From contig JAKZHN010000044.1 of the NCBI GenBank assembly GCA_037179335.1, forward strand, positions 124,001 to 188,000: 64,000 nt of DNA, in the 5' to 3' direction. Under the pieces are notes generated by a model, which searched no databases, was not told the origin of the DNA, and saw only the letters and a program-made list of their open reading frames with translations. The translations under genes were made by a program, and so were the position numbers. The number at the start of each line of letters is the position of its first letter. Positions within the stretch are counted from its first letter, which is position 1. This document shows positions 36,789 to 48,018 of the stretch, in pieces. This DNA comes from Cyclaneusma minus (taxonomy: Eukaryota > Ascomycota > Leotiomycetes > Marthamycetales > Marthamycetaceae).

Positions 36789-39700
36789 AATCGTGATGAG
36801 CTGGGGATGAGACGAGAAGTGCCGCGCGCGTAGAGTATCATAACGAAGCACAATTAATCGACTCGATCGAGCCAGGTAGATCGCAAACAGTTTTTCGTTG
36901 CAATTAACACGGCCTCTGATAACATGATCGTCAAGGAAGAAAACATGAACAATAAGTTGGCAGGGGCAGTTGCAAGGTTGGATAACGCGGCGTCTCCGGA
37001 CCCACGGACTCGATGCCGATCATGGCCTGGATAGGAAGTCTTCTGGAATTCTTCCATATTGAATCATGCGCGCCGAGCGCTGCGGCGTCGGAGTAAGCAG
37101 CCAAGCATGTAGACATCGCGTGCGTGTCAGAATTCCCAGCTTGCTTCTCGTGGGCCACAGAGGCCAGCCTATCAGGAATTTTCTGCAACACCAGCGACGA
37201 AAAGGGTGCCCAGAAACTCCATCACAGACACAGAAGGAGGAAAGGCAGGCCTCGGCACCGCGGTCTCGTCTATCACATCATGCTTGGGCTGTAAGGCCAA
37301 CAATCATGTCCAAGCCGTCGACCCCGCCAACCACAGTGGTGCGTTTCGAGAGTACATTTAGCGGAGACGGAGGGGTCTTCTCCTATTTCGTACATATGTT
37401 CCCCAGAGTGGAACTGCACCAGGCTGCACCAGGCTGGTCAAGTAGAGCCTGAGACACCGAGAGTGACAGCGATATCCATGAACCATGAGCCATCCTTAGC
37501 AAAACCTCCAGACATGATGAAGGAGGGCTTCCTCGAACCGTGCATGCACTGGTGTACATGTAATGTTGACGCCGATGGCTGAGCCCGATAGATCTTCCCA
37601 AAGTCAGCATGCTCCCTGGAGTCTCCCTGGGGATCTATCTGTGATCCACTTCTTCAAGCCATGATGTGCTGAAAACTGCCGCACACCAGGATGGCAAGTC
37701 GTGACTCGTGCTAGATGGCGCGAGAGCACGTGTATCCATGTAAATCAGAACCATCCCAGAGATGGACGGCGATGTTGTAACGACTACTGGATCTCGATAC
37801 ATAAAGCTACCAAGCCTACGGGATATTCCAGACGTGAAATGCAACATCTGACGACAAGTACCTACCTTGTATGTAGACGATGGTCGATGATGGTGTCTGT
37901 TCCTGCTACCTAGCATTGACATCGCTAGGTCCGGGGCTGCTTTTATTCCTCCCTAGCACCCGTTACCGAGCAGCGAGTAGAGTTCTCCTCGTAGAGTTCT
38001 CCTCGTAGAGTTTCTCGAGTCTAAAAGAGTGCACATGGGCCCGTTGGTCAGTTTCCAGGGATGCTTCCAGGGGCCTTCTTCTGCAACTCAGCGTGCTTCC
38101 ATGGAACGAAACTCTGGGGTGAGGGGTTAAGTGGTTGCCACTGATTGGAATGAGGGGGTTAGTTGATCGACGGACATGTACTATCGTATGAGACGATGTA
38201 ACATGGGGAAGTGGAGTGACGCACATGTGGCCTTTAACATCGCGCGATCATGACACAAGCTTTGTGATAGAGGCAGATATTCCGGATTGGACTGACCATC
38301 GATGGATTTGGTCAAGTCGGTGATGGGACGGTCCGCTTGTCTTTTCTCTGATGGGTTACGGGTATCTTGCTCTGGTAGTTGGTACATATTCGAATATGCA
38401 GTAATAGCTCCATGCAAATCGCCGAGGTTGCCACTTGTGGGATACCTGATAATAACAATAACACGGCATCCAAAGCCCTCTTCATACAAACACTGCGTGA
38501 TACTAGGATAATTCTTATCCCTAGAGGCCTGCTACAGAGACGCTGTGGACTTTCGACTCCATGCAACCGAGTTAGTCGGTGCCCAGCAACGGGGCATTTG
38601 AAAGAGTTCCTGCACACAACCTAGGTTTCATGCCGGAATCGTCCAACGACTGTCGTGCCGTGCTCCTAATACCTGATCATCCATCACGCGCGACATCGAA
38701 AAGTCTGCCAACCATCTGATGATGACGATGACGCTGAACCACCAGCGCTTCAGCCCGCAAACGCCGGTAGAACCACACTTCTGGACAACCAGGTACGTAC
38801 GTAGGTTTAGGCCACGGCAACCACCGAGCACGGCTATTATAGCATGTACCCAGCTTTCAAAAGGGCAGGATTTGAGACAAGTGCAACAGGAAGAGATCCA
38901 TATCATCTTGTGTGACGACTACTGGAGCCAGAAAGCGAGATGTCTCGGCAGTTTTGGGCGCCCCGAATGTCAATGGTTGGCTACCGGCATCCAACGTCGA
39001 TATTGATGCGTTCAGATTAACAGGCCATTATTTGGATGATCGCTGTCAGAAGAGGCGGTCGCACGCGCCGGAGAGAAGATCTGGAATACGAGGGATGCAG
39101 ACGTCCTGGAGAGAAAATGGGGAGCAGATCAGCTCGCAATGGAGGTATGGAAGTGCGGGAGACGCGGGAGATCTTGCAAGAAGGGCACGGCTGGAAAATG
39201 AGACGTCCATTCGTGTCTGATTGGCCCGGAAGAGACGCGGAATGCGACTTCCTGAAATTGATGGCGGAGACGAGGACAAAAAGAAGCAGTGAACTCGACA
39301 AAGGAAAGGAGCACGTGCGGCTCTGCTCAGTTCAAAGTAAGGAATGGCGATTCGATTCGGCTTGCCCGTCTTCCGTCTTGGTTCTCTTGCGATCTCCACA
39401 GCTGCGGGGTCAGGCGCGCGAATTGGCATTATTCTGGCTCAGACCTGGAGAGAATCGTGAGTTCGTCGTGAGTCGTTGACGGCTTGTCTCGTCGCTCTGG
39501 GTCAAGTTCCAGGTTCCACGCCTCTCGTCTGGCGTTCCATAGCGGACGAGCGTTTTGGCATAGTTTCTGCAACATTCTGGCGTCGAGCGTTCTGCGCATG
39601 GCAATTGGCTCCCTGCCAGTTCTCGTGCAGATCCATCTGCTTCCATGCTAGCAGCCAGCCCTAGATCCTCGTCTCCCTGTCGTCATGGCGCTGGGCTAGC

Positions 39701-40260
39701 CCAAGCAGCGTAGCATGATGCCTCTTCGCGCGCTGGCCGACTCTGCCAAGAGCCAAGCAGCGACATACAGAGAGAATTCAGCGCCGTCCCCTGTGCTGGC
39801 AGTGCGGCAGGCGGCAGGGGTGCGCAGCTCTGCGGGCCAGGCCTGGTTAGTCCGTCGACATCGGGGAGGTCGGGCGACATAGAGAAGGCTTCTAGCGGCC
39901 TTCTCGAAAAAAAGATGGCACGCTTTTTCGAACATGAACGGCGCCGTCTCAGATGCCTCCACATGCTTGGCCCGTCGCCCGATGATGCCATGTCAAATGC
40001 CCAAAGCGGCCTAGCCGGCTGGCAGAGCAGGCTGGGAGTGGCCTGTCTGTGGACTGTGGCAACAAGTAGGAGGACAATAGCAGGCGCCTAAAGAGGGCAG
40101 CAGCGCTCCCGCAGGCCCTTTGTCTGCGGAAAGGGTGAGTGGTCGGCAGTGGCTTCCCCCGGGGCCAGCCCTGTAAGGCGCCGCTTGGGGAGAAAATGAT
40201 GATGAAAGAGTTGAAAGAAAGGCGCAACCACGCAACAGGAAGTCGGAAGCTACATAGCAT

Positions 40261-41817
40261 TTAGCGAAGCATTGATTTCATGTCCACCTCTTCTCTCGTC
40301 TGCTTCCACGCTGCGCCCCCTACCGCTAGTGCCAGAACACCTACTATCCTCATTGAAGAGGCTGATCCCGACAAGCCTCAACCCCCAAGTCTGGAAGCGC
40401 CAAAGGCCTTAAACAGCGCCTGTGAGCACGTTAACGCGCGAGACCATAGTTTCGGAAGCTGGGCTGCGCAGCCCGCCAGCCACCCTACCCCGACTCCAGC
40501 CGGCCTCGCCCAGAAGCGGCAAGCAGCAGGGCAGCAGGGAGAGCAGCAGGGACCGAGCTAGGGGTGGCCACCATCCTGTAGTCAGCCCTCAGGGATCTAG
40601 GGTCAAGATCCACACACCATCCACCGTCGCTCCACTCTGCCCCCCGGCCAGCGCCCATTCGCCGTCCAGTCCAGCAGTGCGTCCTGCTCAAAAACATCCA
40701 CTACTGCTGCTCTGGTACGACTCCAAGCCCCAGAGCGACCTCCGAAGCACACTCACGCCCGCCGAACTGTGAAGCACGACGACTCCAGCCTCAACAAGTG
40801 CAGTCGCGCCCGACCATCTCGAAAAGCGCGACTCGCCCCGCCTCAGCGAATTTGTCACGAGTAGGCCAAGCAACCGCATCCCGTTTGCCTTTCCCGTTTC
40901 TGCGAAAGGTCCGATCCCGAGACTCCACCACCCGCCAAGGACAACTACCGCTGCGCCTGCAACAAAAAGTGTCTCTCGCCTCGCCAAACCGCTTTCTTCA
41001 TCTCAACCTCCAGCCTCTGCGTGCTCCTTGCAGTGCTGCGACGCCGCGGATTCCAGCATTCAGCGCCTGGCCCCAAGCGACTGCCCGAGACGAGACAGCA
41101 GCGAACAAACGTGCCTTCCCTGGACCCAACGTCCGGCTCCACCGTCAAAACACGACCGTGTCCACTCGTTCGACCTGTCTTGCCGACCCTTGCCGCCCGT
41201 TTCGATCATTTTGAAGCCGCCCGTCTTTGTTTTGCTCGCTCTTTCAATTCACAGTCACTCCTTGACCAGCTTTCCAGACGTGTATTTGAGAGAGAGAGAG
41301 TCCCAGCAAAAGGTCTGCCATCTGCATAAGGAAGGTCGCATTCGAGCCGCAACACAGAACGACGAGCACAAGCCGACGCTGTACGCCATTCGACCTTTGA
41401 CGTACATTTGTTTCGGAACACAAACCTCGCAGTCCACGACCGCCCCAAGTCCTTGAATACTGCGTTTGCTGCAAGAGCAGCCCAAATTCCAGAACTTCGA
41501 CAGCCCACTTGAGCTTCTGTCACCTCCCGTTTGCCTGTCATACCATTGGCAGCATTCGACCTGCCACCAGACGGATACCTGCCTGTAGCTGCAGAAGAAG
41601 CTTTCGTCAATCGAGAGCTATCAAACGACTCAGGCCACGAAATAATCATCCAGACCAATAGCATTCGACCGCTTTGCCAATAACTCGGATTCTTTCCCAC
41701 CCTTTTCTCTGCTGCCACTGAATGTATCCGTCAGCAGCCTATATCTCTACAGAATAAGCAGCAGGAGCAATCTCTGGAGTCCCGACACGTACTGCAAGTA
41801 ACCCCAGGGAAGTTTTC
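40261..41817. promoter_or_regulatory. pyrimidine-rich upstream / probable long 5' leader of the RGS gene
   Basis: About 1.5 kb of C/T-rich sequence with many short upstream open frames and a GA microsatellite near 41,288-41,300. Regulatory genes in filamentous fungi often have long leaders like this. No intron can be placed with confidence. Confidence 0.4.
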
Positions 41818-42981
41818 ATGAGTTACATGCGGAACGCAATGCGAAACTCGAAGGCAAAGAAGCCGACCCTTACCTTGAATACTACATACAGAGAAACCTC
41901 GCCCTGCTCTTCAGTCCTGTCGGACTGGGACGCTGACGACGAAGGCGTCATGTCCTCTAAACAATTCTTGCCCTCGAGGCCGCTGAGTGTCTCGATACCC
42001 TCAGCACCATACATTCCTCGCAGACCTACATTGCAAGAGGTCCTCTCCAACGCTGCTCCGCCGCCGTGGAACTTGACTGCGTTCATGGCATATTTATCAC
42101 AGAACCACTGCCTTGAGACCCTTGAGTTCACGATGGATGCTGCAAGATACAAGAAGCACTACCAGAAAGTGACCGCCGACGCATCCAAGTCGGATGCTGC
42201 GGCGGAGGAAGCATTTGCCTACGGAAGGATGTTGTGGCAGAGGCTCGTCGACGCATACATCATGCCAAACGGTCCTCGTGAGGTCAATCTTCCTTCGAAC
42301 GTGAGAGACGACCTTCTCCAATTACCCAACTACCATACGCCGCCGCACCCGTCAGTGCTTGATTCAGCTGTCAAGATCGTGTACGAGCTGATGGATGAAT
42401 CTGTCTTGGTGCCGTTCTTGAACTCCGTTTCGACCCAAAGTGCCGTGAGCGGGGTCAGTCCCTGGACGAGTGTGGAGAATCGGGATCGGTCCAAGTCAAA
42501 CAGCGAACGGTCAGCTTCGCCTTCAAAGACTCGTCGACGTCGTCGTGACTACAACCCCCACTCGAGGATGTCCCACCCAATTAACTTGAGTGCAAGCTTC
42601 ACCAAGGCAGGAGCTGCGTCACATCGACTGTCGCAATTAGTATCCGCGTCGTGGAGCGCGGGCTCTCCCTCTCCCTCGCACGATCATTCGGACCACGATC
42701 TTTCTGCAAGCTTGACGGATGACAGCACCGACTCCGCATCGCCATCAGCTTCGGGTTTCGATCCCATGACTCCTCCAACCACCCCGCCCATGACGGACCT
42801 GAGTGCATCAACGACGTCGGACACATCGCCAGGATCGAGCCCGAAGCTGGGACGTGGTGAAGGTTGGAAGAAGATGGGTGCCAAACTGGGCTGGAGAAAG
42901 TCTAGAAGTGGAACCAACATCTCTCGACAAGTCGTTGTGCGGGAGGAAAGCGGGACTTCTGACGACGACAACATGGTATGA
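41818..42981 (+). CDS. RGS-domain protein (regulator of G-protein signalling, RgsA-like)
   Basis: A GTPase-activating protein for heterotrimeric G-alpha subunits. One exon encodes 387 residues up to a TGA at 42979-42981. The RGS domain covers about residues 70-205, starting PTLQEVLSNAAPPPWNLTAF and continuing AYLSQNHCLETLEFTMDA, WQRLVDAYIMPNGPREVNLP, LDSAVKIVYELMDESVLVPF. The remainder is Ser/Pro/Thr-rich and disordered. RGS-at-N-terminus with a disordered tail resembles Aspergillus RgsA. The reading frame continues open for 897 bases past the TGA, so the true protein may be much longer, reached by an unrecognised intron that removes the stop or by readthrough. Confidence 0.82.
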   Translation: MSYMRNAMRNSKAKKPTLTLNTTYRETSPCSSVLSDWDADDEGVMSSKQFLPSRPLSVSIPSAPYIPRRPTLQEVLSNAAPPPWNLTAFMAYLSQNHCLETLEFTMDAARYKKHYQKVTADASKSDAAAEEAFAYGRMLWQRLVDAYIMPNGPREVNLPSNVRDDLLQLPNYHTPPHPSVLDSAVKIVYELMDESVLVPFLNSVSTQSAVSGVSPWTSVENRDRSKSNSERSASPSKTRRRRRDYNPHSRMSHPINLSASFTKAGAASHRLSQLVSASWSAGSPSPSHDHSDHDLSASLTDDSTDSASPSASGFDPMTPPTTPPMTDLSASTTSDTSPGSSPKLGRGEGWKKMGAKLGWRKSRSGTNISRQVVVREESGTSDDDNMV

Positions 42982-43878
42982 GGATTACAGACCGTCGTAT
43001 CACCCCCGACCTCAAACGAGACTACGATTTCATATTCTGATGAGATGAGCCGATCGATAAGATCTGCGATGACTTCGCCCTCCGCATCTATTTACGGAGG
43101 CGGATCCTCGCTCAAGTTGACAACTTCAGCAACCTCGCAAGGATCGGCTGCATCATCTGTCAAATCGTTGTCACTGGCATCTTTGTCCTCCACAACTTCT
43201 TCCTTGGTGAAGGTTGGAAGGGACAAGTCGTCTGAAAGTTTGAGGGGAAGGTTCAGTGATACCGCGGTCGCAAAAAACGATACTCGACCTCAGAAAACCT
43301 CGCTTCTACCGCCGTTTGTTTTCCCCACCAACAACAATGGCGAATCGAACTCTGGGGACAATGGGGTTTCGGCTTCGCTCACGAGCGATGCAGACATTGA
43401 GATGACATGCATCAAGCTCAATCAGGATCTCATCTTCTCTACGTCAAATGCCGAAGCAACTGTAGACCAGGAACATCCCTCCGACCCCGCCTGTGCGGCA
43501 ATAGACTCTTGCGCATCTCTGGCATTCACCTCCACCACCGACGTGAGCACAAACGCCTGCATCACACCCGCCAGCTCCAGCTGTGCTGTAAGCATCGCAT
43601 CAGGCAGCAGCAGCGGCGGCTGCGGCGGCGGCGGCAGCCAAGACGACGTCTACGGCTGGGAAGAAACTCTCGGGCGTTCGCAGAGCCTCGATATCGAGAA
43701 CCAGAAGTGCGCAATGTTCTACAAGCGAGCCCACGGCAAGCGGCAGAGCCTTCTACAGCGCGTCTTAAACGTCGGCGCTGGCAGAACCCGCTCCACCAGT
43801 CCCTCTCCTCGATTTTCTCCACCTTCCTCTGAGCCTACCGTGGCGTCTATTTCTCCTGAGTGGAAACCGCGGACATGA
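42982..43878 (+). CDS. in-frame Ser-rich continuation of the RGS gene (or separate ORF from ATG 43045)
   Basis: This frame directly follows the TGA of the RGS frame, is in the same phase and is open for 298 codons. The first internal ATG is at 43045 (277 residues to the stop at 43878). The peptide is Ser/Thr/Gly-rich, disordered and similar in composition to the RGS tail. It ends with the basic segment YKRAHGKRQSLLQRVLNVGA and RTRSTSPSPRFSPPSS. A candidate acceptor, GATTACAG, ends at 42990 in the right phase, with a CTGAC branch-like site about 25 bases upstream. No strong matching donor was found. I favour it being the C-terminal part of the RGS protein. Confidence 0.55.
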   Translation, partial: GLQTVVSPPTSNETTISYSDEMSRSIRSAMTSPSASIYGGGSSLKLTTSATSQGSAASSVKSLSLASLSSTTSSLVKVGRDKSSESLRGRFSDTAVAKNDTRPQKTSLLPPFVFPTNNNGESNSGDNGVSASLTSDADIEMTCIKLNQDLIFSTSNAEATVDQEHPSDPACAAIDSCASLAFTSTTDVSTNACITPASSSCAVSIASGSSSGGCGGGGSQDDVYGWEETLGRSQSLDIENQKCAMFYKRAHGKRQSLLQRVLNVGAGRTRSTSPSPRFSPPSSEPTVASISPEWKPRT

Positions 43879-43889
43879 TTTTCGCTCGC

Positions 43890-44440
43890 AAGATAACTCA
43901 ACCCGAAAGGCATGCAATGGTTCGATGGTGGTACTTCACCAGTCGTCAACATGTATGTGCCCAGGATCCTTTCCTGGCTGGCGTCATTGGCCGGAGCAAC
44001 ATCAGAGATGGAGAAGCAATATCGAGTTCAATGGCGATACCGTCTTTTTCTCTTTGTGGAGGCCTTTCTTGTCGCTTCTCTTGGCGACTTGGCGCTCCAC
44101 GATCTTATCGATCTTTACCAAGAGCCATCGCTTCTTGTCCATCATTTTTCCGGCCCAAGCCCCAAATTGGGCGGTTTTTTTCATGGCATACCTGTTTCTG
44201 CAAGGCATGTCGATGAGCTCGACGACTTTCGCTCGGCTTTCGTCGCTCTTTTGCTTTTATACTTCGCGACTTGAAGCGAGCTTTTGGCATGTTTTATATA
44301 CCCCGCGTCTTCTTTTGAAATGGTCATACCAGGAGCATTGTTGGCGCAGCATAGATATTCTTGAGCCTGGGGAGCATTTCAGGCGGGCAAAGGAGCATTC
44401 GCGTGGCGCGCGGGTTAGCAAAACAGCATATTCATTTTGA
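43890..44440 (+). pseudogene. rearranged relic of a CSC1/TMEM63 (DUF221) channel
   Basis: Pieces of the channel core occur in different frames. A short piece ERHAMVRWWYF (about 43,900-43,935) comes first. Then VNMYVPRILSWLASLAGATS, then RVQWRYRLFLFVEAFLVASL (about 43,945-44,090). After a frameshift, PAQAPNWAVFFMAYLFLQGM and SMSSTTF (about 44,150-44,230), which matches the family phrase LPkASNFfmSYfiLQGLSmSS. The first piece repeats part of the second, so the segment is both duplicated and frameshifted. The relic begins immediately after the stop of the RGS continuation. Its relation to the copy at about 23.1-23.3 kb is clear at nucleotide level. Confidence 0.65.
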
Positions 44441-44790
44441 AACTGGTCAACAAACTGGGATAGAGAACGGAGACGGTGGGATGTGTTCTTTGTATATGAT
44501 TTTCAGAATAGGCCTTAGACGTTTGAGCTAAGACGAGTGTAAATAGCTATGGCATGAAAATATTGTTACCCAATCATATCTGTTCCAAAGCCCACTCTTT
44601 GTGAATTCTGCGCTTGTGATTAAGCACTCTCAAGTTCACATAGTTGTTGAAAAGAACTTTCACCTTTTCATCCTAGTATGGGAGCTTTTTGAAACTTGGA
44701 TGACCGGGGGCTATGTTGACCGACGGAGTTGTAAGATGCTCCAACTACCTCCGCTCATGATCGATGTGGCGTCACTTATCATTCCCACAT
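44441..44790. other. intergenic
   Basis: About 350 bp, AT-richer than its surroundings, probably 3' flank of the gene on the - strand. Nothing recognisable. Confidence 0.5.
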
Positions 44791-45494
44791 CTAGCCCGTC
44801 GCTCCTCCAGCGGGCACCTCTGCTTCCCGGTGACGACTGCGCTTGACCCCATCCTCCTCTCCTTCCTCGACCTCGTCATTCTTGCGCTTGGAAGACTCGC
44901 TCTTCTCAGGCTCAGCTGCCTCACGCTGCTTGGCAACTGCCAAAGCTCTCAGCTCTTCCTCGCGATCCATGCGCTGAAACTTCACCTCGATAGTATCTTT
45001 GCAGCCTCTGAGACCCACAAGCTCCAAGCAAGTCGTCAGCCGCTCGTTCTCCTCGGGGCGACCGGAGAAGTTGGTGCGGGTTGTCTGGCTACCAGGCATG
45101 TCCCACACAATTGCGAATCCGACGAGCCTCACACCTCGATGAATGTCTTGGTCGCGAAGGTGCCAGGCATTGTCAATCGAGACGTTGTTGAGGGTGCAGA
45201 GCTTGCCCAGGCGCTTGATGATGTCGACTGGATCATAAGGGACTTGATACTTGAGAATCTGGGCGTTGTAGGGGGTGATGTTGCCAGGCTTCTTGGAGGT
45301 TTGGGTGAAGTATCCGATTGAGTCACGGAGAACTGCCATACGCTGATCGTCGATTGTAAAGTCAACAATCATTAGACCCTTGCCTTCCACATCCTAGCAT
45401 CGCAAGTCAGCTTCTGCTGCAGCACAAGATAGGATCTCAAACCACATACCTTCACCCTGTCGTGGTGGAGTTCGCGCAGAGTTTGGGGAAACAT
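44791..45494 (-). CDS. conserved-looking protein of unknown function, 215 aa
   Basis: Two exons, 45494-45450 (MFPQTLRELHHDRVK) and 45393-44791, with a 56-bp intron bearing a perfect GTATGT donor and TAG acceptor. The core is well ordered (DVEGKGLMIVDFTIDDQRMA, YNAQILKYQVPYDPVDIIKR, NAWHLRDQDIHRGVRLVGFA). The last 60 residues are charged and end in a Lys/Arg-rich, nuclear-localisation-like segment (SSKRKNDEVEEGEEDGVKRS). No membrane segment or signal peptide is present. Compact splicing and balanced composition make it a real gene, but I do not recognise the family. Confidence 0.75.
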
Positions 45495-46846
45495 TGTGTC
45501 TGCGTGTTCTGCGAGTTGGAGTTGCTTGTCAGGTGCTGTGGGGTGCAGGTGGGAGCAATCTGGTTAACATAAATTGTGAGCATGGGATCTGCGGCTGTGA
45601 ATCTGCGAGACAAAGCAATCTTACCTGTTGCTCCGTGAGGGAGTCGTGAAAAAGAGAGAGAGAAGAGCTGGTTTTTTCGTGTCTGTGTGATTGGCAATGC
45701 CATCGCCCGGCGTCAAGCTGCCCATCGCTAGGCATCGCTCGGCGGATGCTCAGGGGCGATACTGAAAAGTAGGGAAGTTGGCCGGAAGATCTCTCATCGA
45801 CAGGGAAATCACGGCTTTGCAAAACCAAAAGAGACTGATGGGTAATTCACCGTTCGACAAAACCCTCAGAAAACGACTGAACAATTTCAAAGCAGCTGGA
45901 GAATCACCAGTCGATCGGAAAGTCGCCAATCAACGAATTCGAGCATTGCCGGGGATACATTGAGCATCGGGGTCGATACTCAGGGGGCGATGCTAGCATG
46001 ACGTTCAGACAACAGTGGCGAAATCAGATAGCACAAGCTCTCAGGGGTAATGAAATTCTACCAAATAATTGTTGGCCTGGGTTCTAGGCATGCTCATCGA
46101 GTCTTGTTTGTGCTTTCGCTAGAGTTTTCAGTCCCGCCAGGTTCTTCTGATTCGAGAAATCCATGTTCGAATACGAACAAGTTGAATCGTTGGGGTGTGA
46201 AGATGAAACTGATGAGAATAATTGTATTCGACAGAAGTACGTTGGGTTGAAAGCAATTAGTTGGAAGGAATTATGAGACAAGGACTTGATAGTGGATCAA
46301 GCAACTGGGACTCAATGGAGCGATTCATCCCAACTTCAAAATTGACATTGGACAAAGTCAAAGCAGTCGGAGACCCAAGCAACAAGTAAGGGTGAAGCAA
46401 ATAGTCAGAACTGAGCATTAACAAGAACATCCAAATCATATCTGCAGCCTGCTCATTAAAACCGAGAACTCGATCTAGAACTGGGAAGTGAAAACCCAAT
46501 CTAGGTCTAAGCAAGAAACGCATCTCGAAATTGGAAATCAACCAAGAAACTTAACTTCGCACTTTAGCCCTCATACCAAGGAAGTCCAAAAGACGCCGAC
46601 ACAATTCCAAAGACCAATCCTGACCTCCACGGCCGCTTGACCGATCTCCGACTGTGAGTTGGCTTGCCTGCTCATGGCGATGTGCCTTTCTTCGCCTTGC
46701 AAGTGCCGAGCTTGACTTCCAGCCCGGGTCGTACACGCCCCAGCTTTCTGTCTCCCGACTCCGAGGTATTCGAAATGCCCCAAGACGCGGAGACGCACTG
46801 CAATTGTGAGTTGTGAGTGTGGGCAAGTTCAGGGCAACAGCTGACC
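45495..46846. other. intergenic, no gene seen
   Basis: About 1.35 kb. Near 45,730-46,000 two related short words occur (gatgctcaggggcgatac and gatactcagggggcgatg). No gene or RNA is recognised. Confidence 0.5.
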
Positions 46847-46847
46847 T

Positions 46848-46990
46848 TCAACTCCAAGACCTCCAACGAAGCGCCAGAAGCCACTACCATTCTTCAGGAT
46901 CACCTGGGAGTCGTCTTCTGTAATCTTGTACTCGATGTAGCTGCCGTAAAGCCAATATCGAAGCGTTTGGTGCAGAAGATCGAAGCACTC
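46848..46990 (-). pseudogene. orphan exon-like coding remnant, unknown family
   Basis: On the - strand this reads ECFDLLHQTLRYWLYGSYIE followed by YKITEDDSQVILKNGSGFWR and FVGGLGVE, a strikingly natural protein sequence for an intergenic region. A donor-like GTCAGC follows, and an acceptor-like CAATTGCAG lies about 50 bases further, leading into another open stretch (RLRVLGHFEYLG...). Upstream the frame hits a stop unless a frameshift or a weak AAG acceptor joins it to a frame starting MPSPISRSRIQQSAGQD. It looks like a decayed or unusually spliced gene. Confidence 0.35.
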
Positions 46991-48018
46991 CTTCAAAATA
47001 CCGAACGAGGTTCAAATCGGCATATAGTTGATCCTGTCCTGCTGATTGCTGAATACGAGACCGAGAAATAGGCGACGGCATCTCCTTTTCTCAGGGCTGA
47101 ACGAACTGAAGCTTCGACGTTTCTGGAGCCTAAGCGCCTTTCACACGATCTGTATCGATCTGCTTTGCTTTGTACAGCCTGCGCAGCAAGCAAGTAGGAC
47201 AACATCTCCGAGTCACATCGAAATCAGTCTACAAAATCGCACACCTCAGCCGTCCTCAAAACAACACAGATATCAGAAATCTCATGTTCAACTTTTGATT
47301 TATTCCATAATCCCAAATCACTCCCAGCCACCCATTCAGCTTCAGAATATTTTGCCACTGTACACATAGTATGACCAAAAAAGCAAGTCCCCCATGCATT
47401 CGTTGTCGCAACCGCACGCGCAAAAAAGGGCACAACGAATCCGACCTTATCCCAAAGGTCGCCGCCGCCGCCACTCCAGAAACCTAGCAACAAGAAGAAA
47501 AAGGGAACATTGTAGAGGTACTATAATACAAGATTATGTTTGTATGAGGATCGAGGAAGCCGTTCAAACGCTTGCCGATTCTAAAGCTAGAAACAAAACA
47601 AGCAGGGCCTCGTCCGGCCGACCCCCTTCCGCACAGCATGCCTTGGTTTTGTATTTGCTTTCGAACATACCCAGACAGAAAGCAAGTCTGATAAGAAAAG
47701 AAAAAAAAAACTCCATATTGGCCGGCCTCGAGAGATACTAGAGACCGGAACGCGTGACGACACACACAATTCAGACAATGCAATTCGTAAACGCCGCGCT
47801 AGAATGAAAGACTCGAAAAGAGTAATAAAAACAAACGTCGCCTCGCCGCATTGCAAATACCGTTTCCGCAGTAGATGAATGAGGAATACGTCGCATAGCT
47901 TTGGTGTGAAAATGAACCCCGTGGTATCATCGTTGGCATGCTTATGATATAGGAATATGATAACCCTCGCGCAAGATGGATTATATAAGAAATGCAGGAC
48001 ATAGCGCATGGCTGGGAA
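46991..48018. other. intergenic, 3' side of ptaB
   Basis: About 1 kb with no recognisable gene. The final 300 bp, AT-rich with T/A runs, are probably the ptaB 3' UTR. Confidence 0.5.

Larger units (their letters stand above)
33790..40260. other. gene-poor region, 6.5 kb
   Basis: There is no recognisable gene in this stretch of normal base composition. Open frames up to 197 residues occur on both strands, with no domains or plausible splicing, apart from weak candidates at 35,680-36,273 (-) and 36,600-36,788 (+). A short tandem repeat (14-bp gtagagttctcctc, about three units) lies near 37,976-38,015. It may be old, shuffled sequence or long non-coding transcript territory. Confidence 0.5.
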
